Source: an uncultured Bacteroides sp.
GTDB taxonomy: Bacteria; Bacteroidota; Bacteroidia; Cytophagales; Cyclobacteriaceae
NCBI GenBank assembly: GCA_902168185.1
Contig: CABHOV010000025.1
Coordinates: 1-64,000 of the forward strand
Reading direction: 5' to 3'
DNA length: 64,000 bases
The notes below the pieces were generated by a model. That model did not search any database. It was not told the DNA's origin and saw only the letters and a program-made list of their open reading frames with translations. Positions 9,460 to 19,500 of this stretch are shown here, one piece after another. A program made the position numbers and the translations under genes. How positions within the stretch are numbered: the first letter of the stretch is position 1; the number at the start of each line of letters is the position of its first letter.

Positions 9460-10008
9460 ATGAGGGATTTTCAGTTTTGGCTGTATGTAATAATAGGAGT
9501 CATCTACCTGCTAACCAGGTTAAAGAAGAAGCCTGAACAACAAAATGATTTTCCTTCAGGGAGACCGGAGAAGCCGGTTCAGAAGTTTGAGCCACCTACT
9601 GTAAAACCATCGACTGCTGCACTACCCAAGCCGTTGACTTTTGAAGAATTGCTTAAAGAAATAACGGAGAGCAAATTTCAAGAACCAGCGAAGCCGCAGC
9701 AGGAGTACGTTGATTATGATGATCAACTAGAAGAGGAAGCGAAAGATCTTGAAGACGTTGACTACGACTATCGTAAAAAAGACAAGATCTATGATGTGTA
9801 TGATAAAGGTAAGCTAGAGGCATTCAACAAACTTTCCCTGGAAGAAACGATGAGGATTGAAGACACGGATGTGAAGTATGAGCGATTCAAAATGTTTGAG
9901 AAACAGCAGAGCCGTGATTTGATCCAGGAGTATTTAGCCGATTTCAAAGATCCGGAAGGATTTAAAAGGGCTATCGTTATGAGTGAAATACTGCAACGGA
10001 AATTTTAA
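9460..10008 (+). CDS. Hypothetical single-pass membrane protein with acidic cytoplasmic tail
   Basis: Not recognised as a named family. From the start at 9460 (182 residues) it has one N-terminal membrane segment (FWLYVIIGVIYLLT), then a Lys-rich stretch, a Pro-rich linker (about 30-55) and a strongly acidic region (YVDYDDQLEEEAKDLEDVDY). It ends in a predicted helical domain finishing EILQRKF. An in-frame ATG at 9397 would add 21 residues and put the membrane segment further in. The later ATG is preferred because a -7 promoter box lies between the two. Topology suggests N-out with a cytosolic tail, perhaps a scaffold. Confidence 0.7.
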   Translation: MRDFQFWLYVIIGVIYLLTRLKKKPEQQNDFPSGRPEKPVQKFEPPTVKPSTAALPKPLTFEELLKEITESKFQEPAKPQQEYVDYDDQLEEEAKDLEDVDYDYRKKDKIYDVYDKGKLEAFNKLSLEETMRIEDTDVKYERFKMFEKQQSRDLIQEYLADFKDPEGFKRAIVMSEILQRKF

Positions 10009-10176
10009 TTTTTTGAGAAAATAGTACATACGAATTAAGGGAAGGTAATTTTTTAGACTGTACGGATTTTTTAAGCTGATATTGTAGCCGACATCTTTAT
10101 TCGGGTAAAGACGGTTACCATAATTTTTTGAATAATATTTAGACTATAGGAATTATCCATTTTCATCTCTTTCAAA

Positions 10177-10515
10177 ATGAGAGTTTCATTATTTTTTATT
10201 GTATTCCTTGCAGGAATATCATTTGTAAGTAAGGCGCAGTCATCCTGTAAGTCATCCATCAAGGTGACGCAAGTGCGCTCAGATATTAAACTAAACGTAT
10301 CAGGTTCCGGTGACTTCTCCGGTAAGCTAATCCAATACGAAGGTATAAATGAGATCGTGGTGAAGGAATTCTCTGGGGTAAATACAAAGAGCTTCCTGTT
10401 TGAAAATCTGAAAGTGGAAAAGACTTATAGAGTGAAAATAACATTTCACAACGAACAGGATTTCCTATGCAGGACTAAAGTTTCTGAATTCATTGATCTA
10501 AAGGGGGACAAATAA
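10177..10515 (+). CDS. Small secreted protein preceding the giant surface protein
   Basis: Unrecognised. The 112 residues begin with a signal peptide (MRVSLFFIVFLAGISFVSKA, then Q). The mature part of about 92 residues looks all-beta and has one Cys near each end (SSCKSS and FLCRTK), which could form a disulfide. Its stop codon is separated from the giant gene's ATG by one nucleotide, and the giant gene's purine-rich AAGGGGG ribosome-binding sequence lies inside its last codons, so the two are almost certainly co-translated. A subunit, anchor or chaperone role for the giant protein is inferred from this coupling only. Confidence 0.75.
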   Translation: MRVSLFFIVFLAGISFVSKAQSSCKSSIKVTQVRSDIKLNVSGSGDFSGKLIQYEGINEIVVKEFSGVNTKSFLFENLKVEKTYRVKITFHNEQDFLCRTKVSEFIDLKGDK

Positions 10516-10516
10516 T

Positions 10517-13500
10517 ATGCTGAAAACTCTTTACAAATATTTTTTCGCCTTAGCATTCCCACTTCTTTTTTTATCGCACTCGGCTATAGGCCAATGTTTA
10601 ACGATAAATGTTTCCAGTCAGGATGTAAACTGTAACGGAGGCAACGATGGTCAGATTTCAGTAACGGCAAATACCGGTGTAGCTCCGTTTCGTTATGATT
10701 TATACTATGATGATGGAGGATTGACACTCCTGGGTAGTGTGACTACAGCAAGCACATCAGTGACCTTTCAGACCGGTAACGGTACACTTACTGAACCGGG
10801 TGCCGAAACGTTTGGTATTCCTGCCAGCGCAGGCGTAAGTCAATATAGAGTCGTTGTCCAGGCAAGTGGTGGTGGTACTATAATTTGCGAACGCAAAACA
10901 TCATTTGTCACAATAGATGAGCCTACGAATCCTCTTCTGGTCACTGTAAATTCAATCAACCCAGATTGTAATCCATCGGTTGGTATAGGAGAAGGTGACG
11001 TGAACATAACTGCATCAGGAGGTACATCGCCCTATACATTTTTATGGTCAGATGGAGCTACTTCTGAAGACAGAACAGATATAGATGCCGGCACATATTC
11101 CGTAACAGCAACGGATGCCAACGGATGCGAGACAACTATATCCGTCACTATACCTGTCGTAACACAAGCGAATGCCGGGGCAGACCAAACGGTTTGCGCT
11201 GATAACACAACGCTAGCAGGTAATGCAGCCGGCACCGGAGAGATCGGTACTTGGACGGTTGTATCGGGAACCGGAACTTTCGGGAATGCTAACTCACCTA
11301 CAACTACTGTGGGTAGTTTGTCATTTGGCGCTAACGTATTTCGCTGGACTATAACAGATTCTGGGCTTACGTGCGCAGGAACAACATCAACCGTAACAAT
11401 TACAAGAAGTACACCGGCATCAGTAGATGCGGGCGCTCCTCAAACTATTTGTAATGGAGGTTCTGCTACATTGGCTGGTGTGATCGGTGGCTCAGCTACC
11501 AGTGCAACGTGGAGTGGTGGTACAGGAACATTTGCTCCAAACAACGCGACATTAAATGCGGTATATACTCCGAGTGCAGCTGAGATAACAGCCGGTACAG
11601 TAACACTTACATTGACTACGAATGATCCGCTGGGACCTTGTCCCGCTGTAAGCGATAATGTTGTTATTACAATTAACGCAACGGCTACGGTAGACGCAGG
11701 ACCTGCGCAAACTATATGTGCGGGCAGTACAGTAACATTGGCTGGTACTTTCGGAGGATCAGCTACTGGTGTTTCCTGGAGCACATCCGGAGACGGTACA
11801 TTCAACAATATAACAAACCCGAGTGCGATCTATACTCCTGGAGTAAATGATAGAGCGACAGGTTCTGTAACCTTAACATTATCAACGGATGATCCGGCTG
11901 GTCCATGTTTACCGGCAACCGATAATGTAATCATTACGATTAGTCCGGTAGCTACTGTAGATGCTGGTCCTGCACAAACTGTGTGCGGAAGCAGTACAGT
12001 AACACTCGCGGGTACTATTGGTGGTTCAGCTACCAGTGCAACCTGGAGTGGAGGTACAGGAACATTCTCTCCTAATAATACAACACTAACGGCGGTATAT
12101 ACGCCAAGCGCTGCAGAGATTACGGCAGGTTCTGTTACACTTACTTTAACAACGAATGATCCTGCAGGGCCATGCCCGGCAGCAACGGATAATGTTGTTA
12201 TTACACTCGATCCTATAGCAACCGTAGATGCTGGTGCCGCACAAACTATATGCGCAGGCAGTACAGTTACTTTAGCAGGTACGATTGGTGGCGCTGCAAT
12301 AAGCGCTACATGGAGTGGAGGTACAGGAACATTCTCTCCGAATGCTAATACACTTAATGCAGTATATACCCCGAGCGCCGCTGAAGTATTAGCCGGTACA
12401 GTAACGCTCACGCTTACTACAAATGATCCTGCGGGTTTATGTCCTGCTGCAACAGACAATGTAGTAATTACAATCAGTCCAGCAGCAATTGTAGATGCTG
12501 GCCCTGCACAAACTGTATGCGGAAGCAGTACAGTAACACTCGCGGGTACTATTGGTGGTTCAGCTACCAGTGCAACGTGGAGCGGCGGTACAGGAACATT
12601 TGCTCCGAATAACACAACATTAAATGCAGTATATACTCCGAGCGCAGCTGAAATAACAGCCGGTACAGTAACATTGACATTAACAACCAATGATCCTGCC
12701 GGAACATGTACAGCAGCAACGGATAATGTAACGATCACGCTTGATCCGGTGGCTACCGTAGATGCCGGTGCAGCACAAACTATATGTGCTGGTGGTACAG
12801 TAACGCTTGCCGGAACAATAGGCGGTGGAGCAACCAGCGCAACATGGAGTGGAGGCACAGGAACATTCGCTCCGAACAATTCTACATTAACGGCAGTATA
12901 TACTCCAAGTGCAGCTGAAGTATTAGCCGGTACAGTAACGCTTACGCTTACTACGAACGATCCTGCAGGTTTATGCCCAGCAGCAACAGATAACGTAACC
13001 ATCACAATCAGTCCTGCAGCAACCGTGGATGCTGGCCCTGCACAAACTATATGTGGAAGTGGTACAGTAACATTAGCCGGTACTATTGGTGGTTCAGCTA
13101 CCAGCGCTACCTGGAGTGGAGGTACAGGAACATTTGCTCCAAACAACACAACCTTAAATGCAGTATATACTCCAAGTGCAGCGGAGATAACAGCCGGTAC
13201 AGTGACATTGACATTAACAACCAATGACCCTGCAGGAGCATGTACAGCAGCAACGGATAATGTAACGATTACCATCGATCAACCTGCAACAGTTGATGCA
13301 GGCGCAGCACAAACTATATGTGCAGGTAGTACAGTTACTTTGGCTGGAACGATTGGAGGTTCAGCAACCAGCGCAACGTGGAGTGGAGGTACAGGCGCAT
13401 TCTCTCCGAATAACTCTACATTAACGGCAGTATATACTCCGAGCGCTGCTGAAGTATTAGCCGGTACGGTAACGCTTACGCTTACTACAAACGATCCTGC

Positions 13501-16500
13501 AGGTTTATGTCCTGCAGCAACGGATAATGTAGTAATTACAATCAGTCCTGCTGCAACCGTGGATGCTGGCCCTGCCCAAACTATATGCGGAAGTGGTACA
13601 GTAACATTAGCCGGTACTATTGGTGGTTCAGCTACCAGTGCAACGTGGAGTGGAGGTACAGGAACGTTTGCTCCGAACAACACAACATTAAATGCAGTAT
13701 ATACTCCGAGTGCAGCGGAGATAACAGCCGGTACAGTAACATTGACATTAACAACCAATGATCCTGCCGGAACATGTACGCCAGCAACGGATAACGTAAC
13801 GATTACTATTAATCAACCTGCAACGGTAGATGCCGGTGCAGCACAAACTATATGTGCTGGTGGCACCGTTACCTTAGCCGGAACGATAGGCGGTTCCGCT
13901 ACCAGTGCAACGTGGAGCGGAGGTACAGGTACATTCTCTCCGAACAATTCTACATTAACTGCAATATATACTCCGAGTGCAGCTGAAATAACAGCCGGTA
14001 CAGTAACCTTGACATTAACTACGAACGACCCTGCAGGAATTTGTCCGTCTGTGAATGACAACGTGGTAATTACCATTACGCCTGCGGCAACAGTGAATGC
14101 TGGTCCTGATCAATCTATATGTGCTGGTAATACGATAACGCTTGCAGGTACAGTAGGCGGTTCTGCTACAGGCGGTACATGGAGTGGCGGTACTGGTACA
14201 TTTGCACCAAATAATACTACACTGACAGCAGTTTATACTCCAAGTGCTGCAGAAATTACAGCCGGTACGGTAACGCTGACATTAACAACGAGTGGCCCAT
14301 GCGCAGTTGTAACAGACAATGTAACAATCACAATCAGTCCGGCTGCAACAGTAAATGCCGGCCCTGACCAATCTATTTGTGCAGGAAGTACAGTAACCCT
14401 TGCAGGTACAATAGGAGGTTCTGCCACAGGAGGAACATGGAGTGGTGGTACGGGAACATTCGCTCCCAACAACACAACGTTAGGTGCGGTATATACACCG
14501 AGTGCCGCTGAAGTTACAGCGGGTACGGTAACCTTAACATTGACAACAAGTGGTCCTTGTGCAGTATTAACAGATAACGTAACGATTACAATTAACCCTG
14601 CCGCTACAGTAAGTGCTGGCCCTGATCAAACTATATGTGCCGGTGGTGCAGTAACACTTGCAGGTACTATCGGTGGTTCAGCTACCGGCGCTACGTGGAG
14701 TGGCGGTACTGGTACATTTGCTCCCAACAACACAACGTTAGGTGCAGTATATACACCAAGTGCTGCTGAAATTACAGCGGGTACCGTAACCTTAACGCTT
14801 ACAACGACTGGCCCATGCGCCACGGTGACCGATAACGTAACTATTACCATTAGCCCTGCGGCTACAGCAAACGCTGGTGCTGATCAAACTATATGTGCAG
14901 GAAGTACAGTAACACTTGTAGGATCAGTAAGTGGCGCAGCTACAGGAGGTATATGGAGTGGCGGTACGGGAACATTTGCTCCCAACAACACAACCCTGGG
15001 TGCAGTATATACGCCAAGTGCCGCTGAAGTATTGGCGGGTACAGTAACATTAACATTAACAACGACCGGACCTTGCACTGCAGGAACGGATAATATAGTG
15101 ATCACGATCAATCCGATTGCTGTCGTAGATGCAGGTCCGGCGCAAACTATATGTGCTGGAGGCACTGTTACATTGGCTGGTACGATTGGAGGTTCTGCAA
15201 CATCGGCAACATGGTCAGGTGGTACAGGTACATTTGCACCTAACAATACTACACTGACTGCAGTATATACTCCGAGTGCTGCGGAAATTACAGCGGGCGC
15301 GGTAACCTTGACATTAACAACCAATGATCCGGCAGGACCTTGTGCTGCCGTAACGGATAACGTAACCATCACAATCAGTCCTGCGGCAACGGTAAATGCA
15401 GGCCCTGATCAAACTATATGTGCAGGTAATACAGTAACATTAGCAGGTACGGTAGGCGGATCCGCTACAGGTGGAACCTGGAGTGGAGGCACGGGTACAT
15501 TTGCTCCAAATGCAACTACTTTAAATGCAGTATATACACCGAGTGGCGCTGAAGTATTGGCAGGTACAGTAACCTTAACACTGACAACCAACGGGCCTTG
15601 TTCTACATTAACGGATAACGTTACGATTACAATCAGTCCTGCTGCAACGCTTACTGCCGGACCGGATTCGGCTATATGCGCTGGTAGTACAATAACATTA
15701 TCAGGAGCAGTTGGAGGAGGGGCCACCGGAGGAGTATGGAGTGGCGGAACAGGAACTTTCGCACCTAACAACACTACTTTAACGGCAGTATATACACCAA
15801 GTGCCGCCGAAGTATTGGCAGGTACCGTAACCTTAACATTAACAACGACTGGGCCATGCGCAGCAGCAACAGATGATGTTGTAATAACGATAAGTCCTGC
15901 GCCAACCGTAGATGCTGGTGCAGCACAAACTATTTGCGCAGGTAGTACGGTAACACTTGCTGGTACTATAGGAGGTGCCGCTACATCCGCTACCTGGACG
16001 GGTGGTGCTGGTACATTTGCGCCTAACAATACTACACTCAACGCTATATATACACCGACTGCGGCAGAAATAACTGCAGGTACGGTTACTCTCACATTGA
16101 CAACCAATGATCCTACAGGATCTTGTACAGCGGTGAGTGACAACGTCATTATTACTATCAATGATGCAGCAATAGCAAATGCAGGTACGGATCAGGCTAT
16201 ATGTGCGGGAGGTACAGTAACGCTGGCAGGTACTGTCGGAGGATCTGCTTCAAGTGGAACGTGGAGTGGAGGTACAGGAACATTTGCTCCGAACAACACA
16301 TCACTAACTGCAGTATATACGCCAAGTGCCGCTGAGATTGCAGCCGGTACAGTAACACTCACATTGACCACAAATGATCCTGCAGGTTCATGCGTAGCAG
16401 GTACAGATGATGTGGTAATAACAATCAATCAGGCTCCGACTGCGGCCAATGCAGGTCCTGACCAAACGGTGTGTGGTCCTGCTACATTAGCAGCGAATAC

Positions 16501-19500
16501 ACCAACTGAAGGTACAGGCGAATGGACTATAGTAAGTGGCACAGGTGGAAGCTTAGGAGATGCTTCTAATCCGGGAACAACATTCTCGGGTACAGGAGGA
16601 TCTACATATACACTACGCTGGACAATTACAAATGGATCATGTACAGCGAGTTCGGACGATGTTTCAATCACCTTTGATATTAACACACCAACTACTGCCA
16701 ACGCAGGAGCTGATCAAGCTATATGTGCGACATCCACTACACTGGCTGCTAACACAGCGGTGGTAGGCACCGGAGCATGGACTATCGTTAGTGGCACAGG
16801 AGGTGTTCTTACGGATGCTGCGAATCCAACAACAACGTTTACAGGTATAGCAGGAACTACGTATGTATTACAGTGGACAATTAGCACTGGAGGCGGATGT
16901 ATACCAAGTACTGATAATGTAACGGTTGCATTTGAAGTTGCTCCTACGACCGCCAATGCTGGTGCTGATCAAAGTGTATGTGCTACAACAGCAACACTTG
17001 CTGCGAATGTAGCGGCGATTGGTACAGGCACATGGACAATTATCAGCGGTACAGGCGGAAGCTTTGCTGATGATAACGATCCGGCTACTGTGTTTACAGG
17101 TACTGCCGGACAGACTTATGTTCTTCAGTGGACTATAACAAATTCATGCGGACCTTCTTCCGACCAGGTAACCATTGAACTCGAGTCTGCTCCAACAGCA
17201 GCGAATGCAGGTCCTGATCAAACTATTTGTGGTCCTGCTACATTAGCAGCGAACACTCCAACTATTGGCACAGGTCAGTGGACTATAGTAAGTGGCACAG
17301 GGGGAAGCTTGGCAGATGATACAGATCCTGCAACTACTTTCACAGGTACAGCAGGTTCAACCTATGTATTACGTTGGACGATCACCAATGGATCATGTAC
17401 ACCGAGTACAGATGATGTGTCGATCACCTTTGATATCAATACACCAACAACTGCAAATGCTGGCCCTGACCAGGGAGTATGTGGCACATCCACAGTGCTA
17501 GCAGCAAACAATGCTGCTATAGGCACAGGTCAGTGGACTATAGTAAGTGGTGCTGGCGGAAGTTTTGACAATGATGCGCTTCCTGCGGCAACCTTCACGG
17601 GTACAGCGGGAACCACCTATATATTACGCTGGACGATAACCGGATCATGTGCAACTACATTTGATGATGTTGAAGTTGAATTTGAAATAGCACCGACAAC
17701 AGCAAGTGCTGGTCCTGACCAAACCGTTTGTGGTCCTGCTACATTGGCAGCAAACACACCAACTGTTGGCACGGGCCAATGGACTGTGGTAAGTGGAACA
17801 GGTGGAACTTTTGCAGATATTACTAATCCAGCAACAACATTCTCAGGTACAGGAGGTAGTACCTATGTGCTTCGCTGGACGATTAGCAATGGATCATGTA
17901 CACCAAGTACAGATGAAGTATCGATTACTTTCGACATCAATACGCCTACAACAGCGAATGCTGGTTCTGACCAGTCTATATGTGCAATATCAACAACGCT
18001 TGCAGCGAATACACCTGTAACAGGTACGGGTGGATGGAGTATAATTAGCGGCACCGGTGGAGTGTTAGCGGATGCAGCAAATCCAACAACAGCATTTACA
18101 GGTACAGCAGGAACCACCTATATATTACGCTGGTCAATCAGTACCGGTGGAACTTGTACGCCAAGTACGGATGATGTAACAATCGCATTGGAAGTAGCTC
18201 CAACTACTCCTGTTGCAGGAGCCGATCAAAGTATATGTGCTACAACAGCAACGTTGGCAGCCAATACAGCAACAGTCGGAACAGGTACATGGACAATCAT
18301 AAGTGGTACAGGCGGAAGCTTTGCCGATGATAACGATCCTGCTACTGTGTTCACAGGCACAGCAGGGCAGACGTACGTTCTTCAGTGGACTATAGCGAAC
18401 TCATGCGGATCATCTTTTGATCAGGTAACAATCGAACTTGAGGCAACGCCCACAGTGGCCAATGCAGGAGCAGATCAAACCGTTTGTGGCCCTGCTACAT
18501 TAACGGGTAACACACCTGTAGCTGGCACAGGTCAATGGACTGTTGTGAGTGGTACAGGCGGTGTCTTCGCGGATGATACGAATCCCACAACAACATTCTC
18601 AGGTACAGGCGGTGCCACGTATGTAGTTCGCTGGACAATCAGCAATGGTTCATGTACACCAAGTTCAGATGATGTATCTATCACTTTTGATATAAATACG
18701 CCAACAACGGCAAATGCTGGTCCGGATCAGTCAGTGTGTTTGACTTCTACAACGCTTGCTGCGAACCTGCCAGTGGTTGGTACAGGATCATGGACAGTGG
18801 TAAGTGGTACAGGTGGAAACTTTGATGCTGCTGCCAGTCCAACAAGTATATTTACCGGTATAGCCGGAGCAACTTATGTATTACGCTGGACTATAAGTAC
18901 AGGCGGAACATGTACACCAAGTACGGACGATGTAACGATTTCATTTGACGTAACTCCGACTGTAGCCAATGCAGGAGCAGATCAAACAGTATGTGCTACC
19001 ACTGCAACGCTCGCTGCAAACCTGCCAGTGGTTGGTACAGGTACCTGGGCAGTTATAAGTGGTACGGGTGGAAGCTTTGCAGATGACAATGACCCTGCTA
19101 CTATATTTACAGGTACAGCCGGGCAGACTTATGTTCTTCAGTGGACAATCGCTAATGCTTGCGCGACAACATCAGACCAAGTAACGATCAAGTTGGATGC
19201 AGCTCCTACAGTTGCAAACGCGGGTCCTGATCAAGGTCTTTGTGGAGTGTTTACAACAACACTTGCAGCGAACACACCAACGGTGGGAGCAGGCGTATGG
19301 ACAATTATAAGTGGTACGGGTGGCGTTGTAATAACACCAACGAGTCCTACATCTCAATTTGTAGGGGTTGCAGGAAACTCCTATACATTGCGCTGGGTAG
19401 TTACCAACGGATCATGTACACCAAGTATAGATGATGTAGTGATTAATTTCTCAGCATCACCTGTAGCGACAAGTCCGGTTACTGTGTGTGTTAACAATCC

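Noticed and set aside
11830-13275. Long minus-strand open frame (481 residues) opposite the repeat array, with similar ones at 13279-13758, 14884-15372 and 15409-16161
   Set aside because: They are the complement of the repeated plus-strand coding units: low-complexity Val/Ala/Pro-rich, with the same period as the array and no independent start signals or domains.
11420-19460. CRISPR or other short-spacer array
   Set aside because: The repeats are about 250-265 bp, in frame, and translate into one long protein with a signal peptide and a T9SS sorting domain.
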